A stretch of DNA of 64,000 nt from Tunturiibacter gelidiferens. Lineage in GTDB: Bacteria > Acidobacteriota > Terriglobia > Terriglobales > Acidobacteriaceae. Positions 1 to 11,065 of this stretch are shown piece after piece (positions within the stretch are counted from its first letter, which is position 1; every line of letters begins with the position of its first letter). The stretch is from assembly GCF_013410115.1 (NCBI RefSeq), contig NZ_JACCCV010000001.1, forward strand, positions 2,604,001-2,668,000, read 5' to 3'. The position numbers were made by a program, and so were the translations under genes. Below the pieces are notes generated by a model, which ran no database searches, was not told the origin of the DNA, and saw only the letters and a list, made by a program, of their open reading frames with translations.

Positions 1-640
1 ACTTCCCTTGATCATCTGGCGATTCGGCGATGCGAACGGGGTGCAGGGTTACTGATTCGAACGATATATCGAAGGATGCCAGGGAGGCGATGAGGCCGCG
101 GCCGTCTGCTTTGAGGACTGCTTCTTTGCGGGTCCAGTAGCGGTAGAAGGTTTTGACGCGAGCCTGTGGGTCGGTGATTGCAGCCAGGGAACGGCTTTCG
201 CTCGCCGTGAAGTTGTGGTGGGCGACCTCCATGATGTCGGTCGACCGGTCGAAGTATTCCACATCGACTCCGATGTGGCCAGTGCGGGTGAGTGCGATGA
301 GGATTGTGTCTTTGGAATGAGCTACGTTGAAGGCGATCCTAGGGCCGTTGCGATGGGAGAGCTGAGGTTTTCCGTGAACTCTGGTTGTGATCGTTAGAGA
401 GAGGGGATCAAGTCCCGAAGCGTTTCCGAGAAGGATTCTCAGACATGCCCGTCCGACGGAGAAATGTTCCTGGACCCGTCCCGTTCGGCGACGGCTGGCT
501 TGGAGCTGTTCGGCGTGAGTGAGAAGCGGGGCGAAACGGTCGTGCAGTCCTGTGGCACCGGCCAGGTCGATCCGCCAGAGTTGCACTTCGCCGGCCTCCA
601 GTGGCGGGAGGGTATCGACCTGTTTCCAATCACTCGACAT
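1..640 (-). CDS. Sfp-type 4'-phosphopantetheinyl transferase (3' end off the left edge)
   Basis: Transfers the phosphopantetheine arm from CoA to carrier-protein serines, so it would activate the three synthases beside it. Reading the minus strand from the ATG at 640 gives 213 residues, open to the window edge. The family motifs are in order: FNVAHS (about 104-109), GVDVE (124-128, with the Mg-binding Asp and Glu) and WTRKEAVLK (169-177). The C-terminus lies outside the window. The gene is divergent from the NRPS/PKS operon, with about 340 bp between them, a usual place for a dedicated PPTase. The family call is firm from the motifs; the link to this operon is inferred from position. Confidence 0.9.
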   Translation of the reverse strand, partial: MSSDWKQVDTLPPLEAGEVQLWRIDLAGATGLHDRFAPLLTHAEQLQASRRRTGRVQEHFSVGRACLRILLGNASGLDPLSLTITTRVHGKPQLSHRNGPRIAFNVAHSKDTILIALTRTGHIGVDVEYFDRSTDIMEVAHHNFTASESRSLAAITDPQARVKTFYRYWTRKEAVLKADGRGLIASLASFDISFESVTLHPVRIAESPDDQGK

Positions 641-980
641 AAGAGACAAAAGGGGCGCGATGCAACCGTGTTGCCATCATAACCAGTCCGTTGGGTACTT
701 TAGTTCTCGTGCGCCCGGGAAGACGGTGAAATACTGGGAAACATACAACTTTCAGGTATTTTCGAGCACGATAGTCTTAATCGGTTTTTGGAATTATGCG
801 TACAATTAGGCAACATGAGCGGGTTGACTTCGAGAGCTTCTGGCAGTACCTTTCGCTCCAGTTGCATCCTTTATTTAAGTATTGAGCGATGTCAGCGAAT
901 TAGCGATCGATTAGCCAATGCCGGTAGGGCACTCTGAGTCAATTTCGTTTCTGCTGCGTTTCTGATCTGCGTGGGGCTCG
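641..980. promoter_or_regulatory. Divergent intergenic region between the PPTase and the NRPS operon
   Basis: This 340-bp gap must hold promoters for both directions. On the plus strand the best sigma70-like pair I see is TTGACT (824-829) and TACCTT (847-852), 17 bp apart; the -10 match is weak. No gene or clear operator was recognised here. Confidence 0.35.
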
Positions 981-2975
981 ATGGAGAACGATGGACATGT
1001 TAAGAATTCGGCCACTGAGGGCGAGCGACTGATGGGTCTTTCCCAGACTCCCGAAGCTCCGGAGTTGAACGGATTGGACGGGAGGGCTCTCGACACGATC
1101 GTGAGTGTCTTTGAGCGAGTGGCTGCGGCAAAATCCGACGCGGTTGCGATCGTCTGCGGCGAGACTCGCTGGACTTACGGACTGCTGAACGCGAAGGCGA
1201 ACCATCTCGCCGGGGTGTTACGGGAGATTGGGGTTCGAACGGACTCCTTTGTTGCCGTCTATCTTGACCGCTCGCCTGAGATGGTGGCGGCGATACTCGG
1301 CATCCTGAAGGCCGGAGGCGGGTATCTTCCGATCGACTTTGGATATCCCAAGGCCCGGGTACTGGAGATGGTTGAGGATGCGAGGCCGGTTGCGATTCTA
1401 ACGACTGCATCTCTTGCTTCGGGGGTATCTGGGGAGTTAGCCGCTTTGTCCGTGTCGGTTGTGGAGATGGATAATTCCGCGGCGGACTCTTTGAGAACGG
1501 ACGATCCGCCACCTGCATCGACAGGAGAAGATTTAGCGTATCTGATGTATACCTCGGGTTCGACCGGGAAGCCAAAGGGCGTGATGGTGACGCACAGGAA
1601 TGTACTGCGCCTTCTGGAGCAGACCGATGCGTGGTTTCACTTCGGAGCGAACGATGTGTGGACGATGTTTCACTCCATTGCGTTCGACTTTTCGGTGTGG
1701 GAGATTTGGGGACCGTTATTGACGGGTGGGAGACTGGTGATCGTACCGTTCGCCGTGAGCCGCTCGCCAAGGGATTTCTACGAGCTTCTCTCGATGGAGC
1801 GGGTGACGGTGCTCAATCAGACCCCATCGGCATTCTTCATGTTGATCCAGGTGGAGCAAGACAGTGCTGTTCTTCCGCTGTCACTGCGCGTTGTCATCTT
1901 CGGCGGTGAGGCTTTGCAGTACCGCAAGCTGGCTCCGTGGTTCCAGCGACACGGAGATACGGCCCCGCGGCTGGTGAACATGTACGGGATCACGGAGACG
2001 ACGGTTCACGTGACGTACCGCCCTATCACTGCGGGAGAGGCGGAGTCGGTGCAAGAGAGTCTGATCGGGACGCCGATACCCGATATGCAGCTTCATCTGC
2101 TCGATGAAGCGAAGAGGCCGGTGCAAGCGGGTGAGGTGGGTGAGCTTTATGTAGGCGGCGGCGGGGTTGCACGCGGATATTTGAATCGTCCGCAGTTGAA
2201 CGCTGAACGTTTTATTGCTGATCCCTTTGAAGGGCCGGCTGGCGCTCGGCTGTATCGTACTGGCGATCTTGCGCGGATTCGCCCTGATGGCGAGGTTGTC
2301 TATCTCGGCCGGAACGATAGCCAGGTAAAGATCAACGGATTTCGGATCGAACTAGGAGAGGTTGAGGCGGCTCTGGCCCAGGTTCCAGGGGTGAAGCAGT
2401 CGTGCGTGGTGGCGCATACGGATAAGACAGGAAATCAGCGGTTAGCAGCCTATTTTGTTGCGACTCCGGGCATTGAATTAACCGCTCGGACGCTCGGAGA
2501 GTTTTTTGTCGCTAAGATGCCTGCGCACATGAGGCCCTCTTCTTATACCGCTTTGAAAGAACTGCCATTGACGGTGAACGGGAAGTTGGATGTTGTCGCC
2601 TTGCCTGCTCCTTCGATTGGGTCTGGTGCGACGACGGCGGATTCGGCGTCACAGTCGCTCTCTGAAACAGAGGAGCAGGTGTCGCGGGTGTTTACCGATG
2701 TACTCGATCTCAAGGGAATTGGGTTGGACGATAACTTTTTCGATTCGGGAGGTACATCGCTGCTGCTGATTAGTGCTCACCTGCGGTTGCAGGCTCACTT
2801 TGAGCGGGTGATTCCCGTTACGGTGATGTTCGAGTGTCCGACCGTACGGTCGTTGGCGAAGCGGCTTTTGGCGAATGGATCCTCCACATCGGAGAAAGAT
2901 GCGATCCGGCAGCAGGCACAGAGGGCGAGAGGTGCGTTCGCACGAGCCAGGGCAACGAAGGGTGTGGCGTCATGA
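981..2975 (+). CDS. NRPS loading module, adenylation-PCP, predicted threonine-specific
   Basis: A 664-residue stand-alone initiation module with no condensation domain. The A domain shows [10 protein letters not shown] (A3, about 190-200), FDFSVWE (A4), NMYGITETT (A5), YRTGD (A7), [11 protein letters not shown] (A8) and NGK (A10). Aligned by eye to GrsA, the specificity residues read D-F-W-N-I-G-M-V-H-K, the classical threonine code. The carrier domain has DSGGTSLL, with the phosphopantetheine serine near residue 593. The protein would activate Thr and pass it to the KS of the next gene, to which it is joined by an ATGA overlap. Start chosen at ATG 981; an in-frame ATG at 1032 is possible. 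Confidence 0.93.
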   Translation: MENDGHVKNSATEGERLMGLSQTPEAPELNGLDGRALDTIVSVFERVAAAKSDAVAIVCGETRWTYGLLNAKANHLAGVLREIGVRTDSFVAVYLDRSPEMVAAILGILKAGGGYLPIDFGYPKARVLEMVEDARPVAILTTASLASGVSGELAALSVSVVEMDNSAADSLRTDDPPPASTGEDLAYLMYTSGSTGKPKGVMVTHRNVLRLLEQTDAWFHFGANDVWTMFHSIAFDFSVWEIWGPLLTGGRLVIVPFAVSRSPRDFYELLSMERVTVLNQTPSAFFMLIQVEQDSAVLPLSLRVVIFGGEALQYRKLAPWFQRHGDTAPRLVNMYGITETTVHVTYRPITAGEAESVQESLIGTPIPDMQLHLLDEAKRPVQAGEVGELYVGGGGVARGYLNRPQLNAERFIADPFEGPAGARLYRTGDLARIRPDGEVVYLGRNDSQVKINGFRIELGEVEAALAQVPGVKQSCVVAHTDKTGNQRLAAYFVATPGIELTARTLGEFFVAKMPAHMRPSSYTALKELPLTVNGKLDVVALPAPSIGSGATTADSASQSLSETEEQVSRVFTDVLDLKGIGLDDNFFDSGGTSLLLISAHLRLQAHFERVIPVTVMFECPTVRSLAKRLLANGSSTSEKDAIRQQAQRARGAFARARATKGVAS

Positions 2976-5900
2976 GTGAGCGACTGAACCATGAAACTCG
3001 TATGGTGGACCAGAATGCAGGCGACGATCAGCTGCTGGACTGCGTCGCCATCATTGGCATGTCGGGACGTTTTCCGGGAGCGCCAGATGTGGAGGCGTTC
3101 TGGCAGAACATTGCAGCCGGCAAGGTCTCCATCTCTCACTTCTCTCCGTCCGAACTGGAGGCGAGAAACAGTGCGGGACTCGAGAACGGCTCGGATTATG
3201 TTGCCGCGCGCGGAGTGCTCGATGACCCCGGGATGTTCGATGCTGAGTTCTTCGGGATATCACCTCGCGATGCTGAAAGCATGGATCCGCAACATCGGAT
3301 CTTTCTGGAGACATGCTGGAATGCGTTGGAAGATGCGGGCTATGACCAGTCGACCTATGCGGGGCAGATTGGCCTCTTTGGCGGGTGCAGCCTCAATACG
3401 TACCTGTTGGCGAACTTGTGCCGTGATCGAGCGTTTATCGATGAGGTGACGGGAAGTTATCAGGTTGGCGAGTTCCGGTCGTTTATGGGGAACGATAAAG
3501 ACTTTCTGACGACTCGTGTTGCTTACAAGTTGAACCTGCGCGGGCCGTGCATCAGCGTGGCGTCGGCGTGTGCGACCTCGCTGGTTGCGGTGGCGCAGGC
3601 GAGTCAGAGTCTGTTGAACTATCAGTGCGACATGGCGTTGGCCGGCGGTGTTTCGGTCACGTTTCCGCAGAGGCGCGGGCACATGTACTCCGAAGGAAGC
3701 ATTGGATCGAAGGATGGTTTCTGCAGACCCTTCGACGCTGCTGCGACTGGGACGGTGTTCAGCCATGGCGCGGGCGTGGTTTTGTTGAAACGGCTAGAGG
3801 ATGCCATCGCCGACCGCGATCATATAACCGCTGTAATTCGCGGGTTTGGAGTGAACAACGACGGGTCCATGAAGGCCGGATATATGGCTCCCGGCGTGGA
3901 CGGTCAGTCGGGTGTGATTGCTGCTGCGCAGGCCATGGCCGGGGTCGATGCGCGCACTATTACTTATATTGAGGCGCACGGAACGGCGACGCCGCTGGGC
4001 GATCCGATTGAGGTCGCGGCGTTGACGAAGGCGTTTCGTTTGAGCACGGAGGCGTCGGGCTTCTGCGCGATCGGTACCGCGAAGGCAAACGTTGGGCATC
4101 TCGACGCTGCTGCGGGTGTGGCGGGGGTGATCAAGACGGCGCTTTCTCTGAATAAGGCTACGCTGCCTCCTTTGGCGAAGTTCGAGACTCCTAATCCGAA
4201 CATAGCCTTTGAGGGTTCGCCCTTCTACGTCAATCGCGAGCTGAGCCCATGGCGATCCGACGGGCCGCGACGAGCGGGTGTGAGCGCCTTTGGCGTTGGC
4301 GGTGTGAATGCGCATGTGGTGTTGGAAGAGGCGCCCGGCTTCCAGTCGTTGAAACCTTCCTTGCGCTCGGCGCAGTTGCTCTGTGTCTCGGCGAGATCGC
4401 AGAGTGCGCTGCAGGTTGCCATCGACAATCTTGCTCGGTATGTCAGAGAGCACCCTGAAGTTCCTCTCGAAGATGTGGCTTACACGCTGGCGGTAGGAAG
4501 AAAGGCGTTTGATCATCGTGCTGCGTTTGTGTGTGCGGGATCGGAAGATGCGATCGCGAAACTTTCGTCTGCCGGGGCGCAGGCGCAGCGGGTAATCCCT
4601 GCGAAACGGCCGGAGGTAGCCTTTCTCTTTCCGGGGCAGGGGTCGCAGTTTGCGGGTATGGGTAGCTCGTTATACAAGAGCGAACCGGTGTACCGCCGCG
4701 AGGTTGATGAGTGCTCCGAGATTCTGCGGCCTTTGCTCGGCCTCGATCTCCGCGACGTTCTCTTTCCGGTCGATGTGGCTGCGCCGGAGGCTGCGGAGAG
4801 GCTTCAGCAGACCCAGTTCGCGCAGACGGGAATCTTCGTGACGGAGTTTGCGATGGCCAGGCTCTGGCAATCGTGGGGGATTGAACCGCGTGCCTGTGCA
4901 GGCCACAGCATTGGGGAATATGTGGCAGCTGTTCTTGCAGGAGTTATGAGCCGCGAAGATGCTCTTCGGCTGGTGAGCCTTCGGGGCCGAATGATGCAGG
5001 AGATGCCACGCGGAGCCATGGTGGGCGTACGGCTTAGCGAGTCGGAGCTTCAGCCGTATCTCGCTGCCGACATTTCGATTGCTGCGTTGAACGCTCCGAA
5101 GTTGAGTGTACTGGCGGGTCCGCTTGAGGCTGTTGAGCGGCTGGAGAAGAGGTTGACGTCGGATGGAGCGCTCTTCCGCAGGCTGCGTACCTCGCACGCG
5201 TTTCACTCATCGATGATGGATCCGATGTTGGCTGGGTTCGAGGCCGAGGTTGCCAAGGTCACGCTGCACCATCCCGTTCGCCCGTATGTTTCGAGTTTCA
5301 CGGGGACGTGGATTCAGCCGGAACAGGCTACAAGTCCGCGCTTCTGGGCTGACCAGGTTCGTAATCCGGTTCGCTTCGCCGATGCGCTGAAGAGTTTGAT
5401 GTCGACCCCGCAGATATTGCTGGAGGTTGGGCCGGGAAATACGTTGGCTACACTCGCGCGTCAACAGCCGAATAGTAGCGCGGCAGTTATCATCTCGTCG
5501 CTTTCGCAGCGTGATGAACAGTCCCCGGTTGAGGCGGGTTCGCTTCAGGAGGCGCTCGGGCAGCTGTGGATGGCGGGGGCCACGCCGGACTGGACGAAGG
5601 TGTACGGCGAGGAGCAGCGGGGACGAGTCTCCCTGCCGACCTATCCGTTTGAACGCAAGCTGTACTGGGTTGAGCCCCCGCCGTTTACGGCTGGCTCGCA
5701 GAGCAAGGAACGCCCAACTGTTCCTGGAGCAGAGATGTTGGATACACCACGCGGAGGCCAAGTTGTTCCCGCCGTGATTGAACCGTTGAAAGAGGCACCA
5801 ATGCAAGAACGCAAACTGCGTCTGCAGCCGATTGTTGCAGAAGTCTTTACTCAGCTGAGCGGGATTGAAGTCACGCCGGATCAGGTCGATCATCAGTTTC

Positions 5901-8900
5901 TGGAGCTTGGTCTCGACTCACTGTTTCTCACGCAGGCTACTCAAGGAATTCAGAAGAAGTTTGGAGTGAAGCTGACGTTCCGCCAGATTATGGAGCAGTA
6001 CTCCACGATTGCGAGCCTTGCCGGCTATCTGGACAGCGTGCTTCCGCCTGATGCATTTCCAGTAGCGGCGCAGGTACAAGCTGCTCCAGTGAATGGGGCT
6101 GTATCTCCGGTGGACTTCTCCGCTCCGTCTGCGAGTTTCACGAGTGCTGGTTCGCCGGGGCCTGCGGGGTCAGCAGCGGAGCGGCTGTTTAGTGAGCAGA
6201 TGGCGATGATGTCGAAGGTGTTTGAGCAGCAGATGGCAGCGTTGCGCGCAACAACGGGATTGCCGGCGGCAGCTACTCAGGCGTCGTCCGCGACGATATC
6301 TGCGGCGACACCCTTGTCCGCTCCTGCGTCGCCATCAGCGGCACCGTTACCGACGGGCGAAACCTCAGAGGTTAAGCACGGATCTTACAGACCATTGCAG
6401 CCGCGGGTTCAACAGGATCTTAATAGCGATCAGCAACAATACCTCGACACGCTGATCGCGAAGTATGAGAAGAAGACGCCAGGGTCCAAGCGTTTGACCG
6501 ATAAGGCGCGGCCTCATCTTGCAGATCCTCGTGCGGTCGCCGGTTTCCGTCCGCAGTGGAAGGAGATGGTGTATCCGCTTGTGACCGAACGCGCCAAGGG
6601 TTCGAGGATCTGGGACGTCGATGGTAACGAATATATAGACATCGTGAATGGTTACGGCGCAATCATGTTCGGGCACTCTCCGCAGTTTGTGCTGGACGCT
6701 GTTCATAAACAAATTGAAGAAGGAGTTGCCATCGGACCACAGTCTCCGCTGGCAGGGGAAGTTGCGGCGCAGATCTGCGAACTTACGGGAAACGATCGTG
6801 TGACCTTCTGCAACACTGGGTCCGAAGCGGTAATGGCGGCTATACGCGTGGCTCGCACGGTTACAGGACGAGATCGCATCATTTACTTTGCCGGCGATTA
6901 TCACGGAACGTTTGACGAGGTTCTCGTTCGCAATACGCCGCGGGGAACGGTGCCGCTGGCGCCAGGAATTCCACTTGCGAATACAGGAAATGTGGTTGTG
7001 CTGGAGTATGGTGCGGACGCCTCACTCGACTACATTCGCAAAAATGCGAGTGAGATCGCGGCAGTTTTGATTGAACCGGTGCAGACGCGCAACCCGGGCC
7101 TGCAACCCATTGCTTTCATCAAGACAGTACGGCAGATTACCGAGCAGGCCGAGATTGCTCTCATCATTGACGAGGTTGTCACCGGCTTCAGGCTTGCGCC
7201 GGGTGGTGTGCAGGAGGCGTTCGGAGTTCGCGCGGATCTGGCAACTTACGGCAAGGTGATTGGCGGTGGATATCCGATCGGCGTTCTCTCGGGCAAGGCG
7301 CAGTTTATGGATGCGCTCGACGGAGGAGCGTGGCAGTATGGCGACGCTTCAATCCCTGAGGTCGGCGTAACCTTCTTCGCGGGGACCTTCGTTCGACATC
7401 CACAGGCTCTTGCAGCCGCTCGCGCGGTGCTCAATCATTTGAAGGCCGCTGGGCCGCAACTTCAGCTTGATCTGAATCGAAAGACTGCTGAGCTAGCGAC
7501 GCGGCTCGATAATTTCTTTGTGGAGCGCGGCGTTCCGAGCCGGATCCATCACTTCGCGTCCTGGTTTTACTTCACCTTCCACGGTGACGCTCGACTTGGC
7601 AGTCTTCTGTACTATGCGATGCGGGAGAAGGGAGTTCATATTCAGGAGGGGTACCCCTGCTTCCTTACCACAGCGCATTCGGAAGAAGATTTGCAAAGAG
7701 TTGAGGCCGTGTTCCGGGAGACGGTCGAAGAGATGCAGTCAAGTAACGCGCTTCCCAGCCATGGGGAGCACCACAGTCAGGCGGTTACGGCGCCAGTGTC
7801 CGCGATGCATCCTGCGGCTCTGAAGGATACTCCTGCGCAGGTTCCAATCACTGAGGCGCAGCGTGAGATCTACTTTGCGGCCGCGCTAGGCGATGAGATG
7901 AACTGTGCCTTCAATGAGTCGGTAACGCTTCGACTGCGCGGCCATGTCGACGAAGCCGCGCTGAAGCAGGCGCTCGAGTCAGTGTTTGCTCGACACGACG
8001 CCCTGCGCAGCACCATCAGTGAAGATGGCGAATCGATATTGATCGCTCCAACCTTTCATGGAGTTGTTGAACAGACGGACCTCTCTTCGATAACAGCCGG
8101 GGATCGAGAGCAGACGCTGCACGAGGCGATTGAGAGGGAAGGGAAGACGCCGTTCTCGCTTACAGAGGGGCCGCTTGTACGCGCAACGATCTTCAGGATG
8201 TCCGTCGATGAGACGGTGCTGCTCTTTACCGGACATCATATTGTTCTCGATGGATGGTCCGTGAATCAACTCTTCGAAGAGCTCAGCAAGTTCTATAGCG
8301 CAAAGGAGAGCGCAAGCGAAAAATTGCTTCCTCTGCTTCCGTTCAGCAGTTATGCCGTTCTGGAGCAGACCCGTCAGAAGTCGGGTGAGTTTGCGGACAA
8401 TGAAGCTTATTGGGTTAATAAGTTCTCCGGCCTGACGCCGGTGCTTGATCTGCCAACCGACAGACCTCGTCCGATGAATAAGACTTACTCCGGTGCGACT
8501 CTGAATGGTAGTCTCGGGTCCGCACTGTATACCGATCTGAAGGGTGCAAGCGCGCGGTTGGGTTGCACGCTCTATGTCACGCTGCTCTCGGGCTTTCAAC
8601 TTTTGCTGCACCGTCTGACCCGTCAACCGGAGGTAGTAGTTGGGATCTCTACGGCAGGGCAGGCTCTGTTTCAGAATGCGAGTCTCGTCGGACACTGCGT
8701 TCACTTCTTGCCGATGTTGAGCCAGTTAGCAGAGGCCGAGACGGTAAAGAGCCATCTCGCCGCAACTCGCAATGTGCTCTTCGATGCGTTCGATCATCAG
8801 GAGTTTACCTACGGCAGTCTGCTCCACAAGCTTTCGATTCCGAGAGATGCGGGGCGCCTGCCGTTGATCGAGGTGCAGTTCAATCTCGAAAAGATCGGGA

Positions 8901-11065
8901 GTCGCATCGGCTTCGACGGTCTGTCGGCGGAGATCAAGGCGAACCCGAAACAATTCGTAAATACGGATATGTTCCTGAACGTGATCGAAACCGAAGATGA
9001 TCTCAAATTCGATTGTGACTTCAATACGGGCCTCTTTGACGGAGAGACGATTCGCCGCTGGATGCGCCAGTATGCCAACCTGTTGAGCAGTGTAGTAAGA
9101 GATGCGACGGTGCGGGTGGATGAACTGGAGCTGCTGGGTCAGGAAGACCGTTTGGAGATAGTAGAGGGTTGGAACCGGACCGAGGTAACGTTCGACCGAG
9201 AGTTTATTCCGATCCATCGGTGGGCCGAGACACGAGCCAAGGAAAAGGCGGATGAGTTCGTCGTAGAGTGCGGCTCAACGAGATGGACGGGAAGGGAACT
9301 GGATCAATATGCGAATCGTGTTGCCCACAGACTGCATCGGGAGGGGCTGAAGGCGGGCGATCTGGTGGGACTCTGCGTTCCGCGGTCAGTCGAGATGCTG
9401 GGAGCGCTGCTCGGAGTGTTGAAGGCTGGGGGTGCCTATGTACCGCTGGATCCACGGCATCCAAAGGAACGATTGGAGATGGTGCTCGAAGACGCAGGCG
9501 CGGGGCTTCTGGTTGTGGGGAGTTCGTTTGCCGCTGCACAACCTGGATTCAAAACGTCGGCGAAGGTAGTGACGTTGGATTCACGGATAGCCGAGGAGAG
9601 CGATGCGCCTCTTGAAGTGCCGGCCGCAGCGGACTCGTTGGCGTATGTCATCTATACCTCCGGCACAACCGGCCGACCGAAAGGCGTAGCCATTGAACAT
9701 CGGGCGCTGATGAACTTGTTGCGCTCCATGGAGCGTGAGCCTGGACTGAATCGAGCGGATGTGCTGGTGGCTGTGACGACGCTTGCCTTCGATATCGCAG
9801 GGCTGGAACTGTTGTTGCCGTTGTTGACGGGAGCGCGACTGGTGATCGCGAACGAAGAGGAGGTGGCGGACGGCTACTTGTTGCTGCAACTGTTGCAGCG
9901 CAGTAAAGCGACCGTGCTGCAGGCCACTCCAGGAACGTGGAGAATGCTGATCGATGCGGGATGGAGCAGCGAGTTGCCGCTGAAGGTACTGTGCGGTGGT
10001 GAAGCGCTGCCGCGAGACCTGGCAGATCAACTGGTGGAGAGAAGCGAGCAGGTTTGGAACGTCTACGGGCCAACGGAAACAACGATATGGTCGTCCGCAA
10101 CGCGGGTCACCGCTGGGACAGGACCGTTGCTGATCGGGCCTCCGATTGCGAACACCCAGTTTTATGTGCTCGATCATCGGCTGCATCCGGTGCCTGTTGG
10201 AGTTGTGGGAGAGCTCTATATTGGAGGCACGGGACTAGCACGTGGATATTGGAAGCGTCCCGACCTGACTGCCGAACGGTTCCTGCCGAACCCATTTGCT
10301 GAGGGGCGCATTTACAAGACTGGAGATCTGGGTCGCTGGCATGTCAATGCCGAGGGACAAGGACAAGTTGAATTGCTCGGTCGCACCGACTTCCAGGTCA
10401 AGATTCGCGGCTATCGAATTGAGTTGGGAGAGATTGAGACCGCTCTGAACAGACACCCCGCGGTGCGCGAGGCTGTGGTGGTTGCGCACACAAGCAAGAG
10501 CGCTGGAGCGGCGATCACACGACTCGTGGCTTATGTCGATGCCGGCAATTCGGCGGAACACGCTACCGCGCTCACAGAAGATCTACTTACGATGTTGACC
10601 GGTGCACTGCCTGAATACATGATTCCTGCGGTGATCCTGCCGTTGCCGCAGCTTCCGCGATCTCCGAACGGAAAGATAGACCGCAAGAGTTTGCCGGATG
10701 CGGAGATGTTTCTCAAAGGAGGTTTTCATTCTGGACAGCGGCCGTTCACTGCACCTAAGACGGCTGATCAAAAGAAGCTTGCGGAGATTTGGTCTGAGGT
10801 GCTCATGCTCGATCGCGTTAGCATCACAGATAGTATCTTTGAACTTGGAGCAGACTCTTTGCTCATCTTCCGAATTGCCGCACGCTCTCAGAAGGAAGGT
10901 TTGAACGTCACAGCAGCGCAGATATTCAAGCATCGGACTATTCTGGCCTTATCCGATGGTTTGGGGGGGCAAGCGGAGACGAAATCCAACACGATCAAGG
11001 TAGCACCGCGAATTGCCGTAGCTCCACGAAAGGCCTATCGCGGTGAAAGCGGGACGCGCGGATGA
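2972..11065 (+). CDS. Hybrid PKS-NRPS: KS-AT-ACP-aminotransferase-C-A-PCP
   Basis: 2697 residues from the ATG that overlaps the previous stop (ATGA). Domains in order: KS (about 20-450; Cys in VASACATS, His in EAHGTAT, GHL motif); AT (about 545-865; GHSIGEY, and HAFH, typical of malonyl-CoA); ACP (about 950-1025; LGLDSL); class-III PLP aminotransferase (about 1165-1590; Lys in TYGKVIGGG); C (about 1620-2045; HHIVLDG intact); A (about 2075-2575; [23 protein letters not shown]); PCP (about 2600-2665; LGADSL). The A-domain code reads DILQLGVIWK, one residue from the glycine signature. The order recalls mycosubtilin MycA and microcystin McyE, where the aminotransferase turns a beta-keto thioester into a beta-amine. 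There is no KR, DH or methyltransferase. Predicted chemistry: extend Thr with malonate, aminate the beta-ketone, couple to Gly. Confidence 0.93.
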   Translation: MSERLNHETRMVDQNAGDDQLLDCVAIIGMSGRFPGAPDVEAFWQNIAAGKVSISHFSPSELEARNSAGLENGSDYVAARGVLDDPGMFDAEFFGISPRDAESMDPQHRIFLETCWNALEDAGYDQSTYAGQIGLFGGCSLNTYLLANLCRDRAFIDEVTGSYQVGEFRSFMGNDKDFLTTRVAYKLNLRGPCISVASACATSLVAVAQASQSLLNYQCDMALAGGVSVTFPQRRGHMYSEGSIGSKDGFCRPFDAAATGTVFSHGAGVVLLKRLEDAIADRDHITAVIRGFGVNNDGSMKAGYMAPGVDGQSGVIAAAQAMAGVDARTITYIEAHGTATPLGDPIEVAALTKAFRLSTEASGFCAIGTAKANVGHLDAAAGVAGVIKTALSLNKATLPPLAKFETPNPNIAFEGSPFYVNRELSPWRSDGPRRAGVSAFGVGGVNAHVVLEEAPGFQSLKPSLRSAQLLCVSARSQSALQVAIDNLARYVREHPEVPLEDVAYTLAVGRKAFDHRAAFVCAGSEDAIAKLSSAGAQAQRVIPAKRPEVAFLFPGQGSQFAGMGSSLYKSEPVYRREVDECSEILRPLLGLDLRDVLFPVDVAAPEAAERLQQTQFAQTGIFVTEFAMARLWQSWGIEPRACAGHSIGEYVAAVLAGVMSREDALRLVSLRGRMMQEMPRGAMVGVRLSESELQPYLAADISIAALNAPKLSVLAGPLEAVERLEKRLTSDGALFRRLRTSHAFHSSMMDPMLAGFEAEVAKVTLHHPVRPYVSSFTGTWIQPEQATSPRFWADQVRNPVRFADALKSLMSTPQILLEVGPGNTLATLARQQPNSSAAVIISSLSQRDEQSPVEAGSLQEALGQLWMAGATPDWTKVYGEEQRGRVSLPTYPFERKLYWVEPPPFTAGSQSKERPTVPGAEMLDTPRGGQVVPAVIEPLKEAPMQERKLRLQPIVAEVFTQLSGIEVTPDQVDHQFLELGLDSLFLTQATQGIQKKFGVKLTFRQIMEQYSTIASLAGYLDSVLPPDAFPVAAQVQAAPVNGAVSPVDFSAPSASFTSAGSPGPAGSAAERLFSEQMAMMSKVFEQQMAALRATTGLPAAATQASSATISAATPLSAPASPSAAPLPTGETSEVKHGSYRPLQPRVQQDLNSDQQQYLDTLIAKYEKKTPGSKRLTDKARPHLADPRAVAGFRPQWKEMVYPLVTERAKGSRIWDVDGNEYIDIVNGYGAIMFGHSPQFVLDAVHKQIEEGVAIGPQSPLAGEVAAQICELTGNDRVTFCNTGSEAVMAAIRVARTVTGRDRIIYFAGDYHGTFDEVLVRNTPRGTVPLAPGIPLANTGNVVVLEYGADASLDYIRKNASEIAAVLIEPVQTRNPGLQPIAFIKTVRQITEQAEIALIIDEVVTGFRLAPGGVQEAFGVRADLATYGKVIGGGYPIGVLSGKAQFMDALDGGAWQYGDASIPEVGVTFFAGTFVRHPQALAAARAVLNHLKAAGPQLQLDLNRKTAELATRLDNFFVERGVPSRIHHFASWFYFTFHGDARLGSLLYYAMREKGVHIQEGYPCFLTTAHSEEDLQRVEAVFRETVEEMQSSNALPSHGEHHSQAVTAPVSAMHPAALKDTPAQVPITEAQREIYFAAALGDEMNCAFNESVTLRLRGHVDEAALKQALESVFARHDALRSTISEDGESILIAPTFHGVVEQTDLSSITAGDREQTLHEAIEREGKTPFSLTEGPLVRATIFRMSVDETVLLFTGHHIVLDGWSVNQLFEELSKFYSAKESASEKLLPLLPFSSYAVLEQTRQKSGEFADNEAYWVNKFSGLTPVLDLPTDRPRPMNKTYSGATLNGSLGSALYTDLKGASARLGCTLYVTLLSGFQLLLHRLTRQPEVVVGISTAGQALFQNASLVGHCVHFLPMLSQLAEAETVKSHLAATRNVLFDAFDHQEFTYGSLLHKLSIPRDAGRLPLIEVQFNLEKIGSRIGFDGLSAEIKANPKQFVNTDMFLNVIETEDDLKFDCDFNTGLFDGETIRRWMRQYANLLSSVVRDATVRVDELELLGQEDRLEIVEGWNRTEVTFDREFIPIHRWAETRAKEKADEFVVECGSTRWTGRELDQYANRVAHRLHREGLKAGDLVGLCVPRSVEMLGALLGVLKAGGAYVPLDPRHPKERLEMVLEDAGAGLLVVGSSFAAAQPGFKTSAKVVTLDSRIAEESDAPLEVPAAADSLAYVIYTSGTTGRPKGVAIEHRALMNLLRSMEREPGLNRADVLVAVTTLAFDIAGLELLLPLLTGARLVIANEEEVADGYLLLQLLQRSKATVLQATPGTWRMLIDAGWSSELPLKVLCGGEALPRDLADQLVERSEQVWNVYGPTETTIWSSATRVTAGTGPLLIGPPIANTQFYVLDHRLHPVPVGVVGELYIGGTGLARGYWKRPDLTAERFLPNPFAEGRIYKTGDLGRWHVNAEGQGQVELLGRTDFQVKIRGYRIELGEIETALNRHPAVREAVVVAHTSKSAGAAITRLVAYVDAGNSAEHATALTEDLLTMLTGALPEYMIPAVILPLPQLPRSPNGKIDRKSLPDAEMFLKGGFHSGQRPFTAPKTADQKKLAEIWSEVLMLDRVSITDSIFELGADSLLIFRIAARSQKEGLNVTAAQIFKHRTILALSDGLGGQAETKSNTIKVAPRIAVAPRKAYRGESGTRG